DNA from: Burkholderia sp. 9120
GTDB lineage: Bacteria > Pseudomonadota > Gammaproteobacteria > Burkholderiales > Burkholderiaceae
NCBI RefSeq assembly: GCF_000745015.1
Contig: NZ_JQNA01000002.1
Coordinates: 3,658,001 to 3,722,000, forward strand
Direction of reading: 5' to 3'
DNA: 64,000 bases
In this document: one piece after another, positions 53,850 through 62,259 of the stretch
How positions within the stretch are numbered: the stretch's first letter is position 1
Layout: each line of letters starts with the position of its first letter
Notes under the pieces: generated by a model
What the model was told of the DNA's origin: nothing
The model's database searches: none
The model's input: only the letters and a program-made list of their open reading frames with translations
Made by a program: the position numbers and the translations under genes

Positions 53850-54775
53850 TTATAATTCTGGAGCAACAGCGCTGCCCTCCAGAATCCCTATCAACGTCTG
53901 CGCATTCCGCTGCCCCTGATCCTCAAAGCAGTTATTAAAAATAACATGCGTTCTTCCGGCCTTCGTCGCGATCGCGCGAATCGGCGTCGCCAGCTCACGC
54001 AACTCATCATCGTCATAATCGTAATCAAAACGATCCGCGGCACTGGCCGCACCTGTCGCGCTCCACGTCTGGGTATTCCGGCCGTGCAAACGCACCATCG
54101 CAAGCTGGGGATTCGTCGCTTCCCACACGGTATGCACGCGGTTCGTCACGTCAGGCGTGCGTCGACGATCACGTGTACGAGGCTGCGTTCACGCAGAAAA
54201 TCGAGCGACCACGGCGCGTGCTGTTCATCGAACCACGACTGATTGCGAAACTCCGCCGCCATCAGATAACCCGCCATCCGAGCCCGGCATTCATCGACGA
54301 GCGCGAGGCCGTCCGGCGCGCGCGTGATCCACGGCGCGAACTGGAATAGCACCGCACCGAGGCGGCCAGTCACGCGCAAGGGTTCGAGCGCTTCCAGATA
54401 GCGGCGCCACAATTCGTCGAGGATATCGGCGGGCATGTCGCGGTAATACACGTTCTTTTTGCGCGGACCGGTGATCCCTTCCGGCAGCGCCATCGCGATG
54501 TCTTTGGGCAGCGCGTCGGGCGAGGTCTGATGCCCGGTGAACAGGCGGAACGCCTTGAAATTGAACGTGAAGCCTTCGGGCGTGCGCTCGGTCCACAGTT
54601 GCGCATTGCTTGCCGACGGCATGGCGTAGTAAGCCGAATCGACTTCGACCAGCGGGAATTGCGACGCGTAAAAGCGCAGGCGCGCTTCAGCGCTGCTGCT
54701 GCCGCGCGGATAGAAGCGCTTGCAGGCAATCAACGTCTTGTCGGTCCAGCCAGCGGTGCCGCATTGGATGTCCAT
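53850..54775 (-). pseudogene. DUF72 (YecE-like) TIM-barrel protein split by a frameshift
   Basis: The first frame (54146-54775, 209 residues) matches the DUF72 start: IQCGTAGWTDKTLIACKRFYP, VEVDSAYYAMPSA, GFTFNFKAFRLFTGH and AEFRNQSWFDEQ. It breaks off at VHVIVDARLT. The second frame (53850-54149, 99 residues, GTG start) carries the expected remainder: VWEATNPQLAMVRLHGRNTQTW and VIFNNCFEDQGQRNAQTL. Together they give the normal length of about 300. One base seems missing near 54150-54160. It may be a real inactivation or a sequencing error; a GTGA overlap could allow some coupled translation. Confidence 0.75.
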
Positions 54776-54989
54776 GAGCGAAGTCGTGTGAATTGCGCCG
54801 TCCGCGCCATCGCGCGGCTTCGCGGCTCAAATCATTGTAGGTCACCAGTTCGCGACCTTGGCGCAGCCGGCCGACTGCCAGACCTTAGGCCCGATTCGTG
54901 CTCCCGCTACTTGTTCGCGCGCGCCAATGAGCGCAAGGTGCAACTGGACAGCACGCCGAATTCGAACATCAATAAACGCGGACCCTACC

Positions 54990-56222
54990 ATGTCGAAGAA
55001 AAACCCCACACGCGCCAGACTGCCGAAAGCCGACGCCCGCCAGGCACTTTTGATCACGCGCCGCAACGCCAGAATGGCGCGATCCGCGCACGCGTATGTG
55101 CGCGGCAACACCAGCAAATTCTACGAATGGCTCGAGGGTATGGAGAGCCACACGTTGCCCGAAGGCCCGGCGATCTGGATCTGCGGCGATTGCCACACCG
55201 GCAACCTCGGGCCGGTGGCCGACGCGCAAGGCCGCGTCGAAATCCAGATACGCGATCTCGACCAGACCGTGATCGGCAATCCGGCGCACGACCTGATTCG
55301 CCTTGGCCTGTCGCTAGCCACCGCCGCTCGCGGTTCCGACCTGCCGGGCGTGACGACGGTGCGCATGATGGAAGCACTCGCGGACGGCTACGAGCGCGCC
55401 TTCGACGAAGCCGCGGGTGACGCCGACATTCACGCCGAAAAGCCCGAGGCGGTGCGCGTGGTGATGAAGGAAGCGGTGCGCCGTTCGTGGCGTCATCTGG
55501 CGGAAGAACGGATCGAGGATATCGAGCCGACCATTCCGCTTGGGCCTCGCTTCTGGCCATTGGCCAAGAGCGAGCGGCGCGAGATCGACGCGTTGTTCGA
55601 GAAGGGCACGCTGGCGCGATTGGCGACCGTGCTGCGCGGCGCCGGCGACGAAGCCGATGTGGAAGTGCTCGACGCCGCGTACTGGGTCAAGGGATGCAGT
55701 TCGCTGGGCCGATTGCGCTATGCGGTGCTGCTCGATATCGACGGCGCTGCATTGGACGGCGACGATCTGTGTCTGATCGATATCAAGGAGGCCGCGCAGG
55801 CGGCCGCGCCACGTTATCCGCGCGTGCGGATGCCGCGCGACAACGCCGAGCGGGTGGTGGAGGGCGCGCGGCATCTGTCGCCGTCGCTGGGCGAGCGGAT
55901 GCGCGCGGCGCGTCTTGCAGACCGCGCGGTCGTGATCCGTGAGCTGTTGCCGCAGGACATGAAACTGACGATCGAACAACTGACCCGCGACGAGGCCATG
56001 AAAGCAGCACGCTTTCTTGCGCTGGTAGTGGGCAAGGCGCACGCGCGGCAGATGGATAGCGGCGAGCGCAAGGCGTGGCTCACCGAATTGCGCCGCAACC
56101 GCTCGAAGACGCTCGACGCGCCGGGCTGGCTTTGGACAAGCATCGTGGAGCTGGTGAGTAGCCATGCGGCCGGCTATCTGGAGCACTGCCGCCGCTACGC
56201 GACCGAACGCCGGGACGACTGA
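54990..56222 (+). CDS. DUF2252-family protein
   Basis: A 410-residue cytoplasmic protein of the DUF2252 family, distantly similar to aminoglycoside phosphotransferase/kinase folds. Typical blocks are ARSAHAYVRGNTSKFYEWLEG, IWICGDCHTGNLGPVAD (a catalytic-loop-like HxGN), IRDLDQTVIGNPAHDLIRL and VKGCSSLGRLRY with LCLIDIKEA. Those D/N-containing motifs suggest phosphotransfer, but no substrate is known. ATG at 54990 is preferred over an open frame from 54858 that reads as non-protein. It is divergent from the DUF72 gene, 214 bases away. Confidence 0.88.
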   Translation: MSKKNPTRARLPKADARQALLITRRNARMARSAHAYVRGNTSKFYEWLEGMESHTLPEGPAIWICGDCHTGNLGPVADAQGRVEIQIRDLDQTVIGNPAHDLIRLGLSLATAARGSDLPGVTTVRMMEALADGYERAFDEAAGDADIHAEKPEAVRVVMKEAVRRSWRHLAEERIEDIEPTIPLGPRFWPLAKSERREIDALFEKGTLARLATVLRGAGDEADVEVLDAAYWVKGCSSLGRLRYAVLLDIDGAALDGDDLCLIDIKEAAQAAAPRYPRVRMPRDNAERVVEGARHLSPSLGERMRAARLADRAVVIRELLPQDMKLTIEQLTRDEAMKAARFLALVVGKAHARQMDSGERKAWLTELRRNRSKTLDAPGWLWTSIVELVSSHAAGYLEHCRRYATERRDD

Positions 56223-56320
56223 CAGCGCATCCCGGCTGCCTGCAACGGCGACGGCGACGGCGACAGTGGCCCGAAAGAACTCACCGTCGCAGCAACCCGC
56301 AAAACCCGCAAACTCCTACA

Positions 56321-59300
56321 TCAGTTCGACAGCGACACGTACGGCGAACTGAGCGGCGTCGGCGGGAACGGTTGCAGGCCGGTCTGCTTGCTGAAGCTGT
56401 AGCGCACATAAACCGACGCGAGCCATTCGCGGTATTCATACGCATTGCCGAGCGACGCCGTGGCGCCGAACGCCAGTTGCGGCGCGAGTTGATATTCGCC
56501 GACAGCGCTAAGCGAATACGACACCCCGGTCTTGCTCTGGCCAGGATAAACGGCGTTGCTGTCGAGCCCACCGCCGAGGGAATTGGCCTGTCCTGCCGCG
56601 TTGGCTTGACGACTGGAGCCGTCGTTGAGCGGGAAGTAGTTCGACGCATCCTGCCGGTAATGCTGCACGCCGATCGAGCCCTTCACGTCGTACGTGAACG
56701 CGCCGTTGCGGCCCATCCACTCGATCGGAAGATTCAGGATCATGTACTGCTGCGGGCTGAAATAGCCGCCCTGGCCATACGTGAAGTACGACAGGTTGTT
56801 GTTATAGGTCATCAGCGTGGTGTTCACGCCGACCGTGAGCGTCTGGTCGGCGTCTTTCAGCAGACGCGTATAAACACCGCCGCCGCCCTTGTACGCGTTG
56901 TTGCTCGCGACGTGGTAGCCCATATAGTGCTGATACGAAGCGTTCACGTACAGGCCGCTCGTGCCGTCGTCCCACGCGAGGCTGCCGAGGCCGCCATTGG
57001 ACGTGACGCCGCCCCATTCGAGGCCCGAGCCCGAATCGCGCGCGCCGGCATACGAGAGCAGGCTGTCGGTCACCGCGCGCCGTGCGACGGCGAGCGAGTA
57101 GGTCACCTTGTCGGTGATCGCGCCGTTGTACTGCGCGCCGCCCACGATGTTTTTCTCGGGGAAGCCGAGCGGCGTCACGCCGATATCGGCGCTGATGCTG
57201 CGGCCTTCGTAACCGAGCGACAGGCCCACGCCATTCGCGGTCTGGCTGCCGTACGTGTTGTTGCCGGCCACCGCCGAGATCGCGGACTGCGGGTTGGACA
57301 GACCGGCGCCGAAGCGGGCCAGCGTCGACGTCGTGCCGGCGGCGGTGCCTGCGTCGAGCGTCACCGGCGTGGCCGTGATGACGATGTGGCCGTTGCCCGC
57401 CTTGATGCGTCCCTGAACCGGCGCTTCGATATCGGTGAGGGTGGACAGGCCGTCCTCGCCGGTGCGGTTGCGGAACACGATGCCGCCCGTCACGCTGCTC
57501 GATTGTTCGCGATTGACCTGCGCGAGTTCTTCCGCGACGCCGAGCGTTTGCGTGTTGGCGACGTTCGACGGCGCGTAGTTCGCGCCGTTGCCGTTCGCTC
57601 CCGGCTGCTGCGGGTAATAGGCCTGTGCATAGCCGGTCGGCGGCTGCGGAATGTATGGCTGCTGCTGTTGCGCGTAATAGCCCTGATTCGGATAAGCCTG
57701 CGGCGGCACCGGTTGATACGGCTGCTGGCCATACCCTTGCTGCTGCGGCGGATACGGTTGATAGGGCTGCTGCGCGTAACCCTGTTGTTGCTGCGGATAC
57801 GGCTGCTGGCCGTAATAGCCCTGTTGTTGCGGATAGCCTTGCTGTTGTCCATAGGGCGCTCGCGCGTAGGTCGGCGCACTGCGCTTGCTCTTCGACGCGG
57901 TCTGCTTTTTAGCAGTCGGCCGTTTCGCGTTGGCGTTATAAGGCGCATACGGTTGCGCTTGCATCGAACCGGCGTTGGCCTGCGCTTCGCGCGCGGCCGG
58001 CGACATGGGCCACGGCGTCGCGGCGTAACCATCCGGCGCGCCGTATTGCGCCTGCTGCGGATACCCCGGGTTATACGGCTGTTGCTGCGCATACCCCGGG
58101 TTATACGACTGCTGCGGCGCCTGCATCGGCTGTTGCCCTTGCCCCGGATAAGGCTGCAACGGCGCGCCCGACTGGCTCGACCCATAAGTTTCCTGCCCAT
58201 AGCCACCGGAATTCACGGCGGGGCGAGGCGTGTTGTACGGCAAGGCAGCGGGCGCACCGTTCGGCGTATAAGGCTGCGCGGGCGCCGTATAAGGCGCGAC
58301 GTACGGCGCGGGCTGCGTAGGCGGCGGATAGTTCGGCACGGTCTGTGTCGGCAAGGAGGGCTGCGAGTACGGAAGCGCGGCGCGCGCGGCGGTGTAATTG
58401 CCGCCGCCCAGCGCGGCGTTGTCGGCGTCGGACGGTGTGACGGTAGCGGTTTTGCCTTCGAACGGATTGGTGCCGGGCAGCGGCGTCGCGCCGATCCGGC
58501 GCATGGCCACTTCCCAGCCGCGTGGCACGTTGCTCGCCGGGGTGCGCGGCGCGTTGGCCATCAGCGGCGTATTGGCGGCGACCAGCGAGCGCTGCAGATA
58601 CGTCGACGCGAGCGACAGCTTGCCTTCCGCGCGATACATGCGGCCGACGGTGGCGAGCACGCCCGGATCGCCGGGCGCTGCGCGCAACGCCTGATTCGCG
58701 AGCGATTCGGCGTAGCTGAACTGTTTCGCGCCGACCGCGGCGGGAATCGTGGCCTGCAACAGGTTCAGGTCGTCGGGCTTGCGTTGCAGCGCGACGCGAT
58801 AGCTGGCGAGCGCATTGCGGTCGTCGCCCGCGCTCGAATAAAGACGGCCGAGCGCGGCCTGCAGATCGGGGTTGTCCGGCATGGCCGCGAGCCACGGCGC
58901 GATCACGTCGTAGGCGCTAGCCAGATCGCCGCGCTGGCGCACCGCGTCGCATTGCTTGATGACGATGCCCAGATTCAGATTGCCGAAGTCCGTGCGTTGC
59001 TGCGGCGTCAACTGCATCGCGGCGAGCCGGCGCATCACCATGCCGAGTTCGTTTTCCTGCTGCGTGGCCGACAGAATGCCCGCGTATTGCAGTAGCAGAT
59101 CGGTGTTGCCGGGCGCCGCGTTCATCGCGCTGCGCACGAGGCCCAACGCGCGGTTCGGGTCGCCCGCCTGCTGATAACCGGCGGCGATCACGCCGATCAG
59201 TTCGGGGCTGTTGCCGGCGACCGGTTCGGCCGCATGCAGCGTGGCGAGCGCCTGCTGGTTCTGACCGTTGCGCGCCATCCGCGTCGCGAGATCGGCCTGT

Positions 59301-61069
59301 TGATGCACCCACAGGCGGTGCTGCAAGGTCGTCATCGCGTCGGTGCGCTGCGCGGCGGGAATCCGCTCCAGTTGCGCGAGCCCCGCCGCCCAGTCCTGCG
59401 TTTCCGCCGACAGCAACGCGCTCGCATAGAGCGCGTCGGTCATGTCGGGATGCGCGGCCAGCAGGCCGTCCATCATGCTGCGGGCGTTGGCGACCGCGCC
59501 TTGCCGCACGTAAATGCGCGCGAGGTCGAGCCGCAGCCACGGGTCGTCCGGCGTGTTCAGCAGCGCGTCTTCGAACAGGCTGCGGGCGCTGCCGAGATCG
59601 CCGCGCGCTTCGGCGGCGCGTGCCTGAGCGGCTTGCGCTTCGCCGCGCAGACGGTTGATGCCGCCGGCCTTGGTCTGCTGTTCGGCGTTCAACTGATTGG
59701 CGAACTGCAGCGCCTCGTCGCCGCGGCCTTGCGCGGCGAGCGCGCCGACCAGTCCGCGCACTGCGTCGGGATTGTCGGCCTGGCGGCGCAGCGCCATCCG
59801 GTACGCCTGTTCCGCGCCGACCGGGTCGTTGTTGGCGAGCAGCATTTCGCCGAGCAGCACCTGCGCGGTGACGTCGGACGGATTCAGCGCGATCGCGCGT
59901 TCGAACAGCGACTTCGCTTTCGCGAATTCGCCGTTGCTGCGCGCGCCGATTGCGTCGCTGGTGTAGGTCCAGTAGGTCGCGCTGTCGAGCGCGGTTTTCC
60001 AGCGCGCCGGATTGCCGCTGCGCGACGCGCGTTCCAGATAATTGCGCGCCTCGGCGAAGCGTTCCTGCTTCAGCGCGGCGATCCCCATGCCGCCGAGCGC
60101 GTCGGTGTCGTTCGGGCTGTTGGCCAGCACCGAGGAAAACTTTGAGCGTGCGGTCGCGATGTCGTCTTTATCGAGCGCGGTGAAACCGTCGGCGACGGTA
60201 CGGCCGCGTGCATCCGTCGCGGCGTTCTCTTGCGAGCGGTCGCGCGCCGCCTTGTCCTGCTGCACCATCGAATCGAAGCGCGCCTTGACCGCGGCGTCGT
60301 CGCCGGCGCTTTGCAGATACGACTCGTACAACGCGGAATCGGAGGGCCGCGCGTCGAGCCACAACAGCGCCTGACGCCAGCTCTTTTTCGCCGCCGCGCC
60401 GACCGTGTTGTCGGCGGAGAGTTTTTGCAGACGCGCGATACCGTCGCGCCGCGTGACGTCGCGATACGTTAGATGCTGCGCGTAGGCGAGGGCGTAGCGC
60501 GGGTCGTCGGGGTTGTCGCGCGCGAGCTGTTCGAGGCCGCGGCGCGCCTGGTCCCAGCCTTGCGGCGTGGCCGACAGCGCCTGGTAATACTCGAGCTGCA
60601 ATTCGGGCGTGGCCGGCTTGCCGTTCAGCGCGCGCTGGTATTGCTCCACCGCGCTCGCGCTCTGGCCGCTTTGCGCGAGCCGCCGCGCGTCGTTCACGGT
60701 CTGGTCGCGCACGCTCGATTCGCCCAGACGCCGGCCGAGTTCATCCATATTCGGGTAGTTCGGCGCGACCGCTTTCAGGCGCGCCAGATATTGCTGCGCG
60801 CCCGCGCCGTCCTTGCGGTCGGCGAGCACCATGCCCATGCCGTAGAGCGCGTCGGGCTGCTTCGGATCGAGCCGCAGCACCTTCAGCCAGGCCTGCTCGG
60901 CGAGATCGCCGCGCTGATGCGACTGCCAGTACTTGCCCTGATCGATCAGCACGTTCAGCGGATCTTTCGACGCCTGCGCCAGCACGTCGGGCGCGGCGGT
61001 CGCCACATAGCAGACCGCCGTGACGCTCAGTGCGAAGCGCAATGACAACGCGAGGGCGCTCAATCGCAT
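56321..61069 (-). CDS. bcsC: Cellulose synthase operon protein C (TPR plus outer-membrane barrel)
   Basis: Exports bacterial cellulose through the outer membrane. The 1582-residue product starts at the ATG at 61069 with a signal peptide (ending APDVLAQA). About 850 residues of tandem TPRs follow in the periplasm, for example LDPKQPDALYGMGMVLADRKDG and NPDAVRGLVGALAAQGRGDEAL. Then come a long low-complexity linker (about 905-1170) and a C-terminal BCSC domain forming the barrel, with TLTDIEAPVQGRIKAGNGHIV, DIGVTPLGFPEKNIVG and a final VYVRYSFSKQ. The start overlaps the bcsZ stop by ten bases. The frame stays open to 61585 but only in the antisense of bcsZ reading, so that is rejected. Confidence 0.95.
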   Translation of the reverse strand: MRLSALALSLRFALSVTAVCYVATAAPDVLAQASKDPLNVLIDQGKYWQSHQRGDLAEQAWLKVLRLDPKQPDALYGMGMVLADRKDGAGAQQYLARLKAVAPNYPNMDELGRRLGESSVRDQTVNDARRLAQSGQSASAVEQYQRALNGKPATPELQLEYYQALSATPQGWDQARRGLEQLARDNPDDPRYALAYAQHLTYRDVTRRDGIARLQKLSADNTVGAAAKKSWRQALLWLDARPSDSALYESYLQSAGDDAAVKARFDSMVQQDKAARDRSQENAATDARGRTVADGFTALDKDDIATARSKFSSVLANSPNDTDALGGMGIAALKQERFAEARNYLERASRSGNPARWKTALDSATYWTYTSDAIGARSNGEFAKAKSLFERAIALNPSDVTAQVLLGEMLLANNDPVGAEQAYRMALRRQADNPDAVRGLVGALAAQGRGDEALQFANQLNAEQQTKAGGINRLRGEAQAAQARAAEARGDLGSARSLFEDALLNTPDDPWLRLDLARIYVRQGAVANARSMMDGLLAAHPDMTDALYASALLSAETQDWAAGLAQLERIPAAQRTDAMTTLQHRLWVHQQADLATRMARNGQNQQALATLHAAEPVAGNSPELIGVIAAGYQQAGDPNRALGLVRSAMNAAPGNTDLLLQYAGILSATQQENELGMVMRRLAAMQLTPQQRTDFGNLNLGIVIKQCDAVRQRGDLASAYDVIAPWLAAMPDNPDLQAALGRLYSSAGDDRNALASYRVALQRKPDDLNLLQATIPAAVGAKQFSYAESLANQALRAAPGDPGVLATVGRMYRAEGKLSLASTYLQRSLVAANTPLMANAPRTPASNVPRGWEVAMRRIGATPLPGTNPFEGKTATVTPSDADNAALGGGNYTAARAALPYSQPSLPTQTVPNYPPPTQPAPYVAPYTAPAQPYTPNGAPAALPYNTPRPAVNSGGYGQETYGSSQSGAPLQPYPGQGQQPMQAPQQSYNPGYAQQQPYNPGYPQQAQYGAPDGYAATPWPMSPAAREAQANAGSMQAQPYAPYNANAKRPTAKKQTASKSKRSAPTYARAPYGQQQGYPQQQGYYGQQPYPQQQQGYAQQPYQPYPPQQQGYGQQPYQPVPPQAYPNQGYYAQQQQPYIPQPPTGYAQAYYPQQPGANGNGANYAPSNVANTQTLGVAEELAQVNREQSSSVTGGIVFRNRTGEDGLSTLTDIEAPVQGRIKAGNGHIVITATPVTLDAGTAAGTTSTLARFGAGLSNPQSAISAVAGNNTYGSQTANGVGLSLGYEGRSISADIGVTPLGFPEKNIVGGAQYNGAITDKVTYSLAVARRAVTDSLLSYAGARDSGSGLEWGGVTSNGGLGSLAWDDGTSGLYVNASYQHYMGYHVASNNAYKGGGGVYTRLLKDADQTLTVGVNTTLMTYNNNLSYFTYGQGGYFSPQQYMILNLPIEWMGRNGAFTYDVKGSIGVQHYRQDASNYFPLNDGSSRQANAAGQANSLGGGLDSNAVYPGQSKTGVSYSLSAVGEYQLAPQLAFGATASLGNAYEYREWLASVYVRYSFSKQTGLQPFPPTPLSSPYVSLSN
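57540..58350 (-). repeat. Gln/Tyr/Pro-rich low-complexity region inside bcsC
   Basis: DNA for a linker of about 265 residues between TPRs and barrel. Repeating units are variants of YNPGYAQQ, QQPYPPQQQGY and GYGQQPYQP. The DNA repeats are visible, for example ATACCCCGGGTTATACG twice near 58063-58110. A basic patch (ANAKRPTAKKQTASKSKRSA) sits in the middle and divides it into a Pro/Tyr half and a Gln/Tyr half. Composition resembles prion-like domains. Confidence 0.85.
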
Positions 61070-62250
61070 GCATTTCTCCAGCCAGGCACGAGACGGCCGG
61101 CTTCGTCGAAGCGATAGCGGCCGTCGATAAACCCCGTGCCGAACAAACCCAGCACACGATCGTAGTAAACCGGCTCGCGGCCGGGCACATTGGCGTCGAG
61201 CGCCGCGAGATGGGTGCGCGCGAGGCCGAGGCCGCGCTCGTCGCCGAGCGACTTGAAATACGGCGCGAGCGCGCCCCAGTAACTGAGCGGACCTTCGCCG
61301 CTGGCCGTGCCGCTGGTCGACGAGACTTTCTCCGGCGGAATGCCGGTTTGCGCGACCTTCGCGCGCATGCCGCCGAGCGCCGCGAGCCAGGGTTTGGCGA
61401 GCGGATCGGCGGGCGAAGTCAGACCGGCCCACAGATAGACGCGGATCGCGTCGTAGCTGCCGGTGTCGCCGTTTTTCGGATCCACCACGAACTGGCCGTT
61501 CTGCCACGCCGCCCAGTCGGGCGAGAAGCCTTGCGGCGCGGTGGTCTTGATCAGCTTGTAGGCGCTCTCGGCGAGCTTGGCCCACGGACCGTTCGGCTGT
61601 TCATGGGCGAGCGCGCGCAACACCGGCAAGGGCAGATAGCTCGGATTCAGACGCGTCACGCCGCCCACCTTGAAGCCTTGCGGTCCCGGCAGCAGCATCG
61701 GGCCGACGCCCGGCAAGGTAGTCATTTCCTGGCGCGCGATCTGCGTGGCCAGCGCCTGGCCGAGTTGCGTGTAGGTGGGGTCTTTCCACAGACGGCCGGC
61801 TTGCAGCAGGTCGTAGGCGATCCACAGATCGGAGTCGGAGGCGGAATTCGGATCGAGTACGCCGAACGAGCCGTCCGGTTTTCTGCCCCATTGCCACGAC
61901 GGCAGCCGCATGTTTTGCGCGTCGAACTGATTGTCCGCGAGGTTGGTGCGGGTCCACGCGAGCAGCCGGTCGAAGGTCGCGCGGTCGTTCGCGACCAGCG
62001 CGAAGAACAGACCGTACGACTGACCTTCGGAGGTGGTTTGCTGGGTCGGCGTGGAGTAGTCGATCACGCGGCCGTCCGCCTGCACGAAACGTTCGACGAA
62101 GCGCCGGTAGCCGGTCCACTCACCGCACGCCCCGGACGCCGCGGCTGCGGGATTCACCTGCGCCACCTTCACGAGATTGGCAAAACTCGCCGACGCGGCG
62201 AGGCCGAGCGTCAATGCGAGGCATGCCTTCCGGTTGATTCGAACCTGCAT
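61060..62250 (-). CDS. bcsZ: Periplasmic cellulase of the cellulose operon (GH8)
   Basis: Endo-beta-1,4-glucanase that trims or releases cellulose in the periplasm. The 396-residue product has a signal peptide (ending SFANLVKVA). The GH8 catalytic acid is in TTSEGQSYGLFFALV near residue 75, and the base region is GDTGSYDAIRVYLWAGL near 260. An (alpha/alpha)6 fold is expected. GAGGAC lies before the ATG. It follows bcsB by nine bases and overlaps bcsC by ten, so translation of the three is coupled. Confidence 0.95.
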   Translation of the reverse strand: MQVRINRKACLALTLGLAASASFANLVKVAQVNPAAAASGACGEWTGYRRFVERFVQADGRVIDYSTPTQQTTSEGQSYGLFFALVANDRATFDRLLAWTRTNLADNQFDAQNMRLPSWQWGRKPDGSFGVLDPNSASDSDLWIAYDLLQAGRLWKDPTYTQLGQALATQIARQEMTTLPGVGPMLLPGPQGFKVGGVTRLNPSYLPLPVLRALAHEQPNGPWAKLAESAYKLIKTTAPQGFSPDWAAWQNGQFVVDPKNGDTGSYDAIRVYLWAGLTSPADPLAKPWLAALGGMRAKVAQTGIPPEKVSSTSGTASGEGPLSYWGALAPYFKSLGDERGLGLARTHLAALDANVPGREPVYYDRVLGLFGTGFIDGRYRFDEAGRLVPGWRNACD

Positions 62251-62259
62251 AAACAGTCC

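Noticed and set aside
56250..56270. GGCGAC triplet-like repeat after the DUF2252 gene
   Set aside because: Only three short units; chance in GC-rich DNA is likely.
56372..59095. Antisense frame of about 907 codons opposite bcsC
   Set aside because: Reads as Arg/Leu/Ile repeats generated by the bcsC codon pattern; no motif or start site.
61070..61585. In-frame upstream extension of bcsC to a longer product
   Set aside because: It overlaps bcsZ in another frame, reads as Arg-rich non-protein and would hide the signal peptide that starts at 61069.
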